Of a stretch of 31,802 nucleotides of DNA, positions 23,876 to 31,802 are shown piece by piece. The notes below the pieces were generated by a model. It had not been told where the DNA came from, searched no databases, and saw only the letters and a program-made list of their open reading frames with translations. Position 1 is the first letter of the stretch; every line of letters begins with the position of its first letter. The position numbers and the translations under genes are program-made. Source of the stretch: UBA6776 sp964636785 (GTDB taxonomy: Bacteria; Bdellovibrionota; Bdellovibrionia; Bdellovibrionales; UBA1609); contig CAZWVK010000018.1 in NCBI GenBank assembly GCA_964636785.1, forward strand, positions 1 to 31,802, in the 5' to 3' direction.

Positions 23876-23930
23876 GGGTGCCTCCGAAGGATTGAGCTTC
23901 CAAACTTTTCAAGACTTTTTCAAGCGGATT

Positions 23931-23942
23931 ATTTATATAAAT
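23931..23942. promoter_or_regulatory. AT-rich palindrome, candidate -10 region between ppiD-like gene and mreC
   Basis: ATTTATATAAAT is a perfect 12-bp palindrome between the divergent starts at 23875 and 23982. It contains TATAAA in either orientation and could serve as a -10 element both ways. No convincing -35 partner was found. Confidence 0.35.
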
Positions 23943-23981
23943 TCTTTTCACTTTCGAAACTTGCGAATACAGTTAGAAGAT

Positions 23982-24866
23982 ATGAATTTTTTCACCTTTG
24001 ATATTCGAAAAGTTTTTGCAGCGATTTTATTAGTCATTCTTCCCCTTCTTGCCATCAATATGCAGCGGAATTCTGAAGAGGAGCTGTGGTTTACAAAACC
24101 CTTCACTTGGACCGCTGGGCTTGTGCAAGGCGCTTATTTTGGATTTAGTTCAGGAGTTCGCGGGACCACGTCGATGTATCTGGATCTGATTGATGTCAAG
24201 GTGCGAAATAAAGCTCTCGAAGCTGAAATTGCAAAGCTTCGTGCAGAACTCGGATCTGTCACAGAGTTAAAATTGGAAAATCAGCGCTTAAATGATTTGC
24301 TGGGCTTTAAACAAGCATCCCCTTTAAGTCTGGTCGCAGCAAAAATTGTTGGGAGAGACTTGCTTCCTGATCACTACACTTTGACGATTGATCGAGGAAC
24401 AGAGCATGGGATTCAAAAAAATATGGCCGTTATCACCACTGGCGGTGTGGTCGGATACATCTTTCGTGCAGAGCCCCAAAGTTCACAAATTCTGCTCATG
24501 ACGGACCGGTACGCCGCAATTGATGCCATTGTACAAAGATCGCGCGCCCGCGGAATTGTGGAAGGACTGAGCCGTGATTCAGGCAGGCTCAGTCATTTAA
24601 AGCGCAGCGATGATGTTGAGGTCGGTGACCTAGTGGTCACGTCGGGATTATTTCGTATTTTTCCAAAGGGTTTTCCCGTGGGAATGGTGACTGCTGTTGA
24701 ACGAAGTCAGTACGGACTCAGTCAAAAGGTAGAGCTTAAACCCGCTGTGGATTTAACCAATTTGGAAGAGGTTTTTGTAATCACCAGTACAGGAAATGCG
24801 AATGAAACCACGCCTGAAGAAAATATTGAGAAAGTTGAAAATGTAAGAGCCGAGGAAGCTGAATGA
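23982..24866 (+). CDS. mreC: Rod shape-determining protein MreC
   Basis: A 294-residue MreC. The ATG at 23982 is chosen because the MreC N terminus (FTFDIRKVFAAILLVILPLL, membrane anchor at about 10-26) begins there; the frame extends farther upstream without a credible signal. A coiled coil (about 65-105, RNKALEAEIAKLRAELGSVT) precedes the double beta-barrel (about 115-270) with TIDRGTEHGIQKNMAV and GDLVVTSGLFRIFPKGFPVG, typical MreC core motifs. MreC links cytoplasmic MreB to PBP2 in the elongasome. The last codons overlap mreD by 4 nt (ATGA). mreB itself is not in the window. Confidence 0.93.
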   Translation: MNFFTFDIRKVFAAILLVILPLLAINMQRNSEEELWFTKPFTWTAGLVQGAYFGFSSGVRGTTSMYLDLIDVKVRNKALEAEIAKLRAELGSVTELKLENQRLNDLLGFKQASPLSLVAAKIVGRDLLPDHYTLTIDRGTEHGIQKNMAVITTGGVVGYIFRAEPQSSQILLMTDRYAAIDAIVQRSRARGIVEGLSRDSGRLSHLKRSDDVEVGDLVVTSGLFRIFPKGFPVGMVTAVERSQYGLSQKVELKPAVDLTNLEEVFVITSTGNANETTPEENIEKVENVRAEEAE

Positions 24867-25402
24867 TCATTCCCTGGCGCATTTTGTATCACTTCGGACT
24901 CATCCCGATCCTAGTCTTTTTATTCACAGGACTTCAAACATCACTGTGGTTTCAACTTCTGGGGTTATTTCCACCACCACAATTTTGGATTTTAATTCTA
25001 ACTTATTTGATTATTCATCGACCATTTTGGCTGAGCATTAGTCTTGGTTATTTGTTTTCCATTTTAATGACTGGATTCACCGCCTGGCCGTTCGAGTTTC
25101 TTTTAGCCAGCTCAATGCTCATTGTCGGCTCCTCGCAACTCTTAAAAGATCGAATCTATGGGTCAGGTGCAAATTACTTCATCGCTCTTTGCGGATGGAA
25201 TGTTTTTCTCTTCCATCTCTGTTACAATTTCTTGGGCCTTATTAAGGAAGGAATAGCTTTTCAAAGGATCAGCCTATTTGATTTGAGTTTGTCCCCTTTG
25301 ATTTCTATCCTTCTCGCCTACCCGATTTATTTTATTTTTAGATTTCTAGATAAGATCTTTATGAAAGAAGAAGATCCACTGCCAGGAAAAAGCCTCATAT
25401 GA
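24863..25402 (+). CDS. mreD: MreD-like integral membrane protein
   Basis: A 179-residue, very hydrophobic protein with about five membrane segments (IPILVFLFTGLQ, FWILILTYLIIH, FLLASSMLIVGSS, YFIALCGWNVFLFHL, PLISILLAYPIYFIF). Sequence motifs are weak, as usual for MreD, so the name rests mainly on position: its ATG overlaps the mreC stop and its stop overlaps the PBP2 start (ATGA both times). The function would be to stabilise the MreC-PBP2-RodA elongation complex. Confidence 0.85.
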   Translation: MIIPWRILYHFGLIPILVFLFTGLQTSLWFQLLGLFPPPQFWILILTYLIIHRPFWLSISLGYLFSILMTGFTAWPFEFLLASSMLIVGSSQLLKDRIYGSGANYFIALCGWNVFLFHLCYNFLGLIKEGIAFQRISLFDLSLSPLISILLAYPIYFIFRFLDKIFMKEEDPLPGKSLI

Positions 25403-27387
25403 AAACAACAGATTGGCTCAAAAATGATGAGGAAGAAGCACGAGAGTATTGGAGTCGTTATAAATATGTTTATGCTGCTGTTATAATTTTCAGCTGTATT
25501 TTAACGGCGCGACTCTGGCAACTTCAGATCATTGATGGAGCGGAGCTTCGCACCTTCTCTGAAAAAAATCGTGTTAAAGAGACTAAGCTTCCGGCTCCCC
25601 GAGGGCTTTTTCTTGACCGTGAAAGTCGCGTTCTGGTGGATAACCTTCCAGGCTTTGATGTGACAATCACTCCTCAGTACGCCACGAATCTAGAGGAAAC
25701 CGCGCAGGCTCTGACAGATATACTCAACATCCCCTCTCAGGAGATCGTAAAACTTGTGCAGAAGAGTCGGCGCAGAGATGGTCCGTTCCGTCCCGTTCGA
25801 ATCAAAGACAACCTTTCAATGGATGAAGTTTTTCAACTTAAACTTTTGCGCTGGGATCATCCAGGATTGAACGTCAATGAAGTTATTGTTCGCTCTTATC
25901 CCCTGGCTGAGAATGGCGCACAGGTTTTTGGATACGTTGGTGAAATTTCGCAAAGCCAGCTTCCAAAAATGAATGAAGAGTACCGTGGAAAGATCGTTCT
26001 TGAGCAAGGTGATATTATTGGAAAGAACGGGCTTGAGGAAGTTTGGGATTTAGCAATTCGTGGAAGAGATGGCGTCTCCTACGTCGAAGTGGATGCCAGG
26101 GGGCGCGAGGCTCCAAGTGAAAATCCAATTTATTTTGGATTTAAACCTAAGCCTTATCAATCAGGAAACAACCTGGTGCTGACCATTGATAAGGACATTC
26201 AAGAAGCCGCATACAAAGCCATGGTGGAGCGTGATGATGAAGTTGGACCACGCATTGGCGGTATTATAGCGATGAAGTCCAATGGTGAGATTTTGGCCTG
26301 GGTGAATTCGCCCAGCTATAACCCAAACCTCTTCTCAACAGGGATTTCCTCTAAGGTTTGGTCTGAACTTTTGAATCATCCTTTTAAACCTTTACGAAAT
26401 AAGGCGATTCAGGACCATTATTCACCTGGATCAACTTTTAAACCATTGGTTGCTGTTGCGGCTTTACAAGAAAAGATCATTCGCCCAGGCACCCTGGTGT
26501 TTTCACCATCACAGTTTAAATTTGGTCGTCGTATTTACCATGATCATTCAAGAGCTGGACATGGAACGATTTCGGTTGTTCAAGCCATAGAGCGTTCTTC
26601 AAACGTTTTCTTTTACAAAATGGGAATCGCACTTGGTATTGATCGCATCGCCGCTTATGCAAAATACCTGGGATTAGGTGCAAGAACCGGAATTCAGATC
26701 CCTCATGAAGTTTCTGGGTTGATTCCAACGGAGGAGTGGAAAGAGTCGGCACTTGGAGAGGCGTGGCAGCCAGGTGAGAATCTGTCGAATGCCATTGGGC
26801 AAGGGTTTGTTCTTTCCACGGCTCTTCAAATGGCTGTTGCTTTCAACGCGATTGGCTTAGAGGGGCCTGTGATGAGACCTTTTATTGTTCGTAAAGTCAT
26901 CGATACGGAAAATCACGTGATCAGAGAGTTTGAACCGGAAATCGTGCGTGACACTTCAAAGCCTAATGCCGAAGGTCTTGTCATTGATAAAGAGACTTTT
27001 CGTGTGGTGAAGGAAGGTATGAGGCGTGTGGTCAACGGCGATGCGGGAACAGCTCGAGGATCACGCATTCCAGGTGTTGAGGTTGCTGGGAAAACCGGAA
27101 CCACTCAAGTTCGCGCCTTTTCTGCGGATGAAATTTATAAAAAGTGCAACACCCGCCCACTCAATCAAAGACATCATGGCTGGTTTGTTGGATTCGCTCC
27201 ATGGGACAATCCAAAGATCACAGTTGCGGTATTGGCTCAGCATGCGTGCACAGGATCGCGTGGAGCTGCTCCGATTGCGAAGGATATCATCACTGCGTAT
27301 TTTCAAAAGTATCATCCCGAGTTGATTAAAACCCCTCCGAAGTTAACCTTTGTCCCTGGCCCAAGTGCCGAGAGTGTTGAAGAATGA
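25399..27387 (+). CDS. mrdA: Penicillin-binding protein 2 (elongation transpeptidase)
   Basis: A 662-residue class B penicillin-binding protein that cross-links lateral-wall peptidoglycan. A cytoplasmic tail and membrane anchor (about 24-41, VYAAVIIFSCILTARLW) are followed by the dimerisation/pedestal domain (about 65-240, APRGLFLDRESRVLV). The transpeptidase domain has all three active-site motifs: STFK (345-348), SSN (400-402) and KTGT (565-568). The length is close to E. coli PBP2 (633). It begins with a 4-nt overlap after mreD and ends with a 4-nt overlap into rodA. It works with RodA as a polymerase-transpeptidase pair. Confidence 0.95.
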   Translation: MKTTDWLKNDEEEAREYWSRYKYVYAAVIIFSCILTARLWQLQIIDGAELRTFSEKNRVKETKLPAPRGLFLDRESRVLVDNLPGFDVTITPQYATNLEETAQALTDILNIPSQEIVKLVQKSRRRDGPFRPVRIKDNLSMDEVFQLKLLRWDHPGLNVNEVIVRSYPLAENGAQVFGYVGEISQSQLPKMNEEYRGKIVLEQGDIIGKNGLEEVWDLAIRGRDGVSYVEVDARGREAPSENPIYFGFKPKPYQSGNNLVLTIDKDIQEAAYKAMVERDDEVGPRIGGIIAMKSNGEILAWVNSPSYNPNLFSTGISSKVWSELLNHPFKPLRNKAIQDHYSPGSTFKPLVAVAALQEKIIRPGTLVFSPSQFKFGRRIYHDHSRAGHGTISVVQAIERSSNVFFYKMGIALGIDRIAAYAKYLGLGARTGIQIPHEVSGLIPTEEWKESALGEAWQPGENLSNAIGQGFVLSTALQMAVAFNAIGLEGPVMRPFIVRKVIDTENHVIREFEPEIVRDTSKPNAEGLVIDKETFRVVKEGMRRVVNGDAGTARGSRIPGVEVAGKTGTTQVRAFSADEIYKKCNTRPLNQRHHGWFVGFAPWDNPKITVAVLAQHACTGSRGAAPIAKDIITAYFQKYHPELIKTPPKLTFVPGPSAESVEE

Positions 27388-28517
27388 GTTTAGATTTAAA
27401 ATCAAACATCCAAGTCGAAGAGCGCACGTTTTTATCACGACTGGATCTGAATTTTGCGTTTGCCATTTTTGCATTGAATTTAATCGGCCTTATCAATCTC
27501 TACAGTGCGACACATGGTATTTTTCATCGAGATAAGTCCAATCTCTTCTGGATGCAGATCGGTTGGCTGACAGTCGGTTGGGCGATATATATGGGCGTCA
27601 CACTTATAGACTATAGAGCTCTGGTCAAAAGAGCTTATTGGATTTATGGCGTGAATCTTGTTGCTCTTTTAGCCGTCAGTTTTGTTGGAACGATTTCATA
27701 TGGAGCAAGACGCTGGCTTGATCTTGGATTTTTTAAATATCAACCGTCTGAGACAATGAAAGTTCTTTTGATCTTAGTGATGGCCAAGATCCTGGCACAA
27801 AAACAATCCAATAAACCACTTGGAGTTCGTGAGTTGCTTTGGCCCGGCTTTCTAGTGATTGTTCCTTGGGCTCTCACAGTAAAACAACCAGATTTAGGAA
27901 CAGCAACCTTGATCTTGGCGACAGCGGGAACGATGATTTTGTTTATTGGAATTCGAAAGGGAATTTTAATTTTTGCAGCTGTCGTCGGTATTATCGCTGC
28001 ACCTTTGATTTGGAATTTTGGTTTAAAGGAATATCAAAGAAACCGCGTTCTCACTTTTCTCTCCCCGGGGAGAGATCCAAGAGGAACCGGATACAACAGC
28101 ATTCAGTCAAAAATTGCAGTAGGAAGTGGCCGAATTGTCGGCAAAGGTTTTCGTAAAGGAACTCAGTCACAACTGGAGTTCTTACCGGAACGTCACACAG
28201 ACTTCATCTACAGTGTATTAAGTGAAGAGCACGGCTTTATCGGAAGCTTTATCACACTTGGGCTCTTTTTCATTGTCTACCTCATGTCGATTAAGATTGC
28301 GGCGCAAGCACGAGACAAAGTGGGTGCACTGGTGGTTATTGGCGTCGGTGGGTACCTATTTTGGCATATGATCGTCAATATGGGCATGGTGGTTGGGCTC
28401 TTACCCATTGTCGGTGCACCTCTACCGCTGATTTCGTATGGTGGATCAAGCCTACTAACCACAATGGCGGCGTTAGGCTTGATCTCGTCCGTTTCGTTTA
28501 GACGCTACCTTTTTTAA
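27384..28517 (+). CDS. rodA: RodA, SEDS-family peptidoglycan polymerase
   Basis: A 377-residue integral membrane protein of the SEDS family, which polymerises glycan strands for elongation. It has about ten membrane segments and the family motifs KQPDLGTA, GYNSIQSKIAVGSGRIVGKG, EFLPERHTDFIYSVLSEEHG and GAPLPLISYGGSSL. The invariant Asp after PERHT is present. It starts within ATGA at the PBP2 stop, so is translationally coupled. Its TAA shares the palindromic TTAA (28514-28517) with the stop of the convergent trxA gene; no terminator lies between. Confidence 0.95.
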   Translation: MSLDLKSNIQVEERTFLSRLDLNFAFAIFALNLIGLINLYSATHGIFHRDKSNLFWMQIGWLTVGWAIYMGVTLIDYRALVKRAYWIYGVNLVALLAVSFVGTISYGARRWLDLGFFKYQPSETMKVLLILVMAKILAQKQSNKPLGVRELLWPGFLVIVPWALTVKQPDLGTATLILATAGTMILFIGIRKGILIFAAVVGIIAAPLIWNFGLKEYQRNRVLTFLSPGRDPRGTGYNSIQSKIAVGSGRIVGKGFRKGTQSQLEFLPERHTDFIYSVLSEEHGFIGSFITLGLFFIVYLMSIKIAAQARDKVGALVVIGVGGYLFWHMIVNMGMVVGLLPIVGAPLPLISYGGSSLLTTMAALGLISSVSFRRYLF

Positions 28518-28846
28518 GCAAGGTGCTTATTGATCATTGCAGCAATATTTTCTTTTGGCTGATTGCCAACAATTTGCTCAACTTCCTGACCCGATTTGAA
28601 CAGGATCATAGTCGGGATTCCGCGAACTCCATATTTCGCAGGAGTGTTTGGATTTTGGTCCACATTGATTTTAAGAATTTTAACTTTAGGCTGCATTTGC
28701 TCGGCTAGCTCTTCAAGAGTTGGCCCTAAAGCTCGACAAGGACCGCACCACTCCGCCCAGAAGTCCACTAAAACGGGTGTCTCAGATTGAAGCACCTCTT
28801 TTTCGAACTCAGAATCGGTTACGGGTTTTGTAAAGCTACCTGACAT
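28514..28846 (-). CDS. trxA: Thioredoxin
   Basis: A 110-residue cytoplasmic thioredoxin without a signal peptide. The active site is WAEWCGPC and the cis-Pro is in RGIPTMILF. Length and motifs (FWAEWCGPC, KINVDQNP, YGVRGIPT) are standard. GGAGG lies five nt upstream of the ATG. It is convergent with rodA, overlapping by 4 nt, and divergent from the receiver-DUF4388 gene. Confidence 0.95.
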   Translation of the reverse strand: MSGSFTKPVTDSEFEKEVLQSETPVLVDFWAEWCGPCRALGPTLEELAEQMQPKVKILKINVDQNPNTPAKYGVRGIPTMILFKSGQEVEQIVGNQPKENIAAMINKHLA

Positions 28847-28935
28847 CTAGACCTCCATTTTGTTAGCGGATCCTCAGAATTTGGCGATTCCTCTGCAGAT
28901 GTCAAGGAGCGGACTCAAAATCCGATAAGAAATGG

Positions 28936-30771
28936 ATGTCTAAACCGTTTCAAGTGCTCATCATTGAAGACGATAAAACGCTGGGTCCAGCACTCCTATC
29001 TGCATTCAAAAAAGCGGGCTTCGATAGTTATCTCGCGCAAGGACCGGAAGCTGCAGAAACTCTTTGCAGTCACTGCGATTTCTCGGTCATTTTGGCAGAT
29101 TGTATGCTTCCGCGAATGGATGGTGTGAGTTTACTGAAATCTCTTCTTCCACAGATGTCCAACCCGCCAGTGGTTTTTCTGATGACTGGAGTTTTCAAGG
29201 ACAAAACTTTTCTAAGTGAAGCTAAACGAAAAACAGGCGCTCGAGAAATCCTATCTAAGCCGTTTGAGCTCAAGGAGATCATTAAGAAAATAAAAGAGTG
29301 TCAAGAAAAAGAGGAAAACGCTCCTCCTCCTGAAAAAAAGCTCATCGAATACTTCTGTGAACTGCAACCTAGTGTGTCTGATATCATCGAGAGATTCAGT
29401 GAGCCAAACAGTATTGAAGGACGCGAGCTTCCATTTTTGATTTCGCTGCTTGTTCATGTTCAATGGTCCGGTGCACTTCACATTCAGCCTCCATCCGGAT
29501 CCAATGGTGCAATTTACTTGCGAAATGGAGAGATTGCTCAAGTCGCGCTCGATGATAGCAAAAGTTTGCTCGGGCACTTGCTTATGGTTCTGGGCTTTGT
29601 AGAGCCGGAGGAATTGGAGGCTGCTCTGCAAATGAATGATAAGGCTATGATCGGACAAAGGTTGATTAATCAGTTATCGATCAGTCCACACGCTCTCGAT
29701 CTCGCTCTGGCCGAACAGAATGTACTGCGGCTCAGTCAGATGATCTCACCGGAGATTGTTGAATTAAAACTAGTGCCTAATTCCAAGCTACCCAATATAC
29801 GATCGCGCGGAATTGGATTAAAGCGCCTATCTCAGCTCTACTCAGAATGGGGAAATTCAAAATACACTCTCGAATTTCTCGCGGAACTTCTTGAAGACTG
29901 TATGGAACAGCCTCTCGCACTCAGTCCGGACAAATCCAAAACTCTTAAGAGTTATTTAGTGGAACACTCTCTTGGCGACACCATCGAAAAACTTCTGTCT
30001 CGTGAAATTTTGCCAACCTATGCAAAAGAGCAAAAAGTCACCTCCAATAGTTTACGCAAAAAATATGAAAACCTGGAAAGTTCACTTAAGCAGAAAAATT
30101 ACTTTCAGATGCTTGGACTCTCAAACAAAGCTGTCTCAAAAGAGATTGAGAGAGCCTACTTAAGCCTAAAGAGCTCCATGAAATCAAATCTTAAAAATAT
30201 TTCAGATGCTGATTTACTTGAAACTCATAAACGAATATCTGATCGGATTCATCACGCCTATGAAACGCTGATTGATGATACCAGTCGCCAAAGCTACCTT
30301 CATCGCCTCGAGAGTGAACGCCAGCAACAGCTTCTCGCAAAAGAGCCCGAATACGAGCTGGGAATCGCACTTTTAAATGACGGTCGTTTTAAAGATGCTC
30401 ACTATATGTTTAAGCAGCTCGCCGACCAGAATTTTCGATTCCCAGATTTAACTTCATACTTGATCGTGTCCGAAGCACGGTCTGTGGGAAGGCCTGTCAC
30501 TGAAGCAGATCTCAATAAAGTTTCACCAGAAAATAGACAAAGTGGTCCGTTTCTTTTAGCTAAGGCTTTTCATTTTAAGAGCCATAAGAAGTACTCTATG
30601 GCCCTTCAATTTTTCAGAAAGGCTCTCGTTTATAATCCATCTTCAAAGCTGATCCAGAAAGAAATGGCTTCATGTTTACGTCGAAAAGAGCGTGAGCATT
30701 CAAAAGGCAAGGGGTCGATTTTGGAGAGTCTGGTCGATGGAATTCTCGGCAATCAACAGCGGAAGAAAGCA
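28936..30771 (+). CDS. Receiver-DUF4388-DnaJ-like-TPR regulator, 3' end in assembly gap
   Basis: A multidomain regulator of at least 612 residues. The receiver domain (about 4-115) is complete: acidic pair EDD (11-13), phospho-acceptor D55 (ADCMLPRMDG), T84 and K108 (LSKPF). A DUF4388-like domain follows (about 165-300, SGALHIQPPSG...IYLRNGEIAQV). Next is a J-like segment (about 388-460, NYFQMLGLSNKAVSKEIERA...AYETLIDD) without a clear HPD, then helical TPR-like repeats (about 470-600). This mix is seen in Bdellovibrionota and Myxococcota motility and polarity regulators. Sequence after the N run belongs to the gene on the other strand, so the true C terminus is missing. The ATG at 28936 has only a weak ribosome-binding site. 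Confidence 0.85.
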
Positions 30772-30781
30772 NNNNNNNNNN
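30772..30781. other. Assembly gap of 10 N
   Basis: Ten undetermined bases interrupt the 3' end of the receiver-DUF4388 gene. The true gap length is unknown. Reading through the Ns is not meaningful. Confidence 0.99.
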
Positions 30782-30804
30782 AAAGCATCTTAGTTGTTGG
30801 GTTT

Positions 30805-31449
30805 TTAGTTTTTCGCTTTTTTAAATAACTCGGTAACAAAATCTTTTCGACTCTGATCTATTGATTGTGAACTCATGCTCGAAGCGGTTTTCCGATCTGA
30901 CTTTACTCTTGCTTGAACTTTCTGAGTTGCGAATGTAGAGCTCACATCGGCTGGGTTTTGAGCTAAATAATCCGCATAAGCGCCCTTTGGCACAGCGACG
31001 GTCTGCCCGTCCTGAACGGTCTGCTCAACTTCCCGCTCCTGCTCGGGACTTAGATTCAACTGCCCCTTGAATTTTTTAAATTTCTCAATCAATCCCGCAT
31101 GAGGAATATTACAGCTCTGACTGGTGGCTTTGATCAATGCAATGGGGAGAATAGGAGAGCCAATGCGACGAATTTCCTTTGAGAGGGTTTCTGCCCCGTT
31201 AAATTTTGCTTTGATCAGGATAAAATTGAGATCTGGTTTTTGAAGGCGTGTTGAATTCAATATGGATTCAGTCGCATAGCGCTTGCTGTTCTCGGTTAGG
31301 ATCAGGAGATTTGGGTTAAAGGAAATAATTCGATCAGAGAGCGTATGCGCGTTCTGCATAACATCCACATCAAAACCTAGTTTTTTAAGGATGATCTGGA
31401 TAAAGGTGAGTTCCGAATAATCGTCGATAAGAAGTAGTACGCGATTCAT
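30805..31449 (-). CDS. Degenerate receiver-like protein
   Basis: A 214-residue protein. Residues 1-125 resemble a CheY-like receiver (VLLLIDDYSELTFIQIILKK). The N-terminal acidic pair D9-D10 is kept, but the phospho-acceptor position is Thr (NPNLLILTEN, T52), and the terminal Lys-Pro is not found. It is therefore a pseudo-receiver that probably cannot be phosphorylated. The C-terminal part is charged and Ser/Gln-rich (about 150-214), with KGAYADYLAQNPADVSST. It converges on the receiver-DUF4388 gene and may act in the same pathway (inference). Its start is ATG at 31449, with kdsA divergent. Confidence 0.7.
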   Translation of the reverse strand: MNRVLLLIDDYSELTFIQIILKKLGFDVDVMQNAHTLSDRIISFNPNLLILTENSKRYATESILNSTRLQKPDLNFILIKAKFNGAETLSKEIRRIGSPILPIALIKATSQSCNIPHAGLIEKFKKFKGQLNLSPEQEREVEQTVQDGQTVAVPKGAYADYLAQNPADVSSTFATQKVQARVKSDRKTASSMSSQSIDQSRKDFVTELFKKAKN

Positions 31450-31512
31450 AGGTCCAGGCTATCGAGGTATTTTGTGCTTAAAAAGTCCAGATTTGGTATA
31501 AACTGAATGGTC

Positions 31513-31541
31513 TAGACATAGGCGTGAGACTTAGCTATAAA
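31513..31541 (+). promoter_or_regulatory. Promoter of kdsA
   Basis: TAGACA (31513-31518) and TATAAA (31536-31541) are 17 bp apart. Transcription would start near 31548, about 25 nt before the ATG at 31573. GAGG for the ribosome lies at 31561-31564. A further TATAAA at 31497-31502 lacks as good a partner. Confidence 0.6.
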
Positions 31542-31572
31542 AATCCCCAAAACCCAAAAAGAGGCCAAAACC

Positions 31573-31802
31573 ATGGAAAAAGAGCTCCCACAAAGAACAG
31601 AAAAGATACACCTTCCTACTCGTACATTTGAAGTGAATTCAGCAAAGCAAAAGGTGAAGATTGGCTCGGATCAGCCATTGGCATTGATCTCTGGTCCTTG
31701 TGTGATTGATTCAAAAGAACTGATTTTTGAAACCGCTAGACATATGGTGGACCTAACTCAAAAGCTTGGCATTCCATTGATATTTAAGAGCTCCTATGAA
31801 AA
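31573..31802 (+). CDS. kdsA: KDO-8-phosphate synthase (5' part)
   Basis: The first 76 codons of 3-deoxy-8-phosphooctulonate synthase, cut by the window end. It condenses arabinose-5-phosphate and phosphoenolpyruvate for the inner core of LPS. Recognisable segments are ALISGPCVIDSKELIFETA (a signature GPCVIES-type loop) and GIPLIFKSSYEK (the IFKSSFDKANR motif). There is an extension of about 25 residues before the usual start. A promoter lies just upstream. Its presence agrees with a Gram-negative cell with LPS. Confidence 0.9.
   Translation, partial: MEKELPQRTEKIHLPTRTFEVNSAKQKVKIGSDQPLALISGPCVIDSKELIFETARHMVDLTQKLGIPLIFKSSYE

Noticed and set aside
23841..23981. Longer N terminus for MreC
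   Set aside because: It would overlap the divergent PpiD-like start and precede the normal MreC anchor. No ribosome-binding site supports it.
30772..30828. Extension of the receiver-DUF4388 protein across the N run (SILVVGFLVFRFFK end)
   Set aside because: The gap length is unknown and the bases after it encode the end of the convergent gene, so the reading is arbitrary.
1..31802. CRISPR arrays, insertion sequences, tRNA and rRNA genes, prophage genes
   Set aside because: No regularly spaced repeats, transposase or integrase motifs, cloverleaf or rRNA sequence were seen on reading both strands; a computed scan was not possible.

Overview
The window looks like chromosomal DNA of a Gram-negative bacterium, most probably a Bdellovibrio-like member of the Bdellovibrionota, and comes from a draft assembly (a 10-N gap lies at 30772-30781). 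That placement is inference. It rests on the many signal-peptide and beta-barrel proteins, the large Cys-rich Ig/TSP-type surface protein, the receiver-DUF4388-DnaJ protein, the subtilase-PilZ protein, the twitch-type radical SAM protein and the mreCD-mrdAB cluster. No rRNA, tRNA, CRISPR array or insertion sequence was seen.

Layout. 1-1350 is an accessory patch: an orphan coding remnant, then a brnT-brnA toxin-antitoxin pair with an operator inside its promoter. The pair is flanked by two related minus-strand short ORFs, one of them an internally deleted copy of the other. 1351-5690 (minus) is one very large secreted protein, now split into two frames. 5764-5823 is a perfect 25-bp inverted repeat. 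5810-13873 (minus) is a tightly spaced run: recQ, a radical SAM gene with its own promoter and a frameshift, a membrane SpoIIE-type phosphatase, an outer-membrane protein and a FecR-domain protein. 13989-14525 is a SnoaL-like lipoprotein gene with one nonsense codon.

14861-15166 is a cold-shock-type RRM protein with a clear terminator. 15234-17694 (minus) is a four-gene envelope operon: thioredoxin-fold protein with CPC, FixH/YtkA-like lipoprotein, beta-barrel with a CC motif, and a secreted protein with a His-rich tail. Its composition suggests metal handling, perhaps copper. 17753-20400 holds a zinc-ribbon membrane protein, a secreted protein with OB-like repeats, a CBS-domain protein and a small barrel. 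20417-23875 (minus) holds a secreted subtilase joined through a membrane segment to a PilZ domain, and a membrane-anchored PpiD-like isomerase.

23982-28517 (plus) is mreC-mreD-mrdA(PBP2)-rodA, each pair joined by a 4-nt ATGA overlap: the cell-elongation peptidoglycan machinery. trxA converges on rodA. A receiver-DUF4388-DnaJ regulator, a degenerate receiver protein and the start of kdsA with a good promoter complete the window.

The most unusual items are the subtilase-TM-PilZ protein with a possible translational leader, the metal-type envelope operon, the apparently leaderless autoregulated brnTA promoter between duplicated mini-ORFs, and the large perfect palindrome at 5764-5823. Three genes are broken by single lesions, which may be biological or assembly errors.
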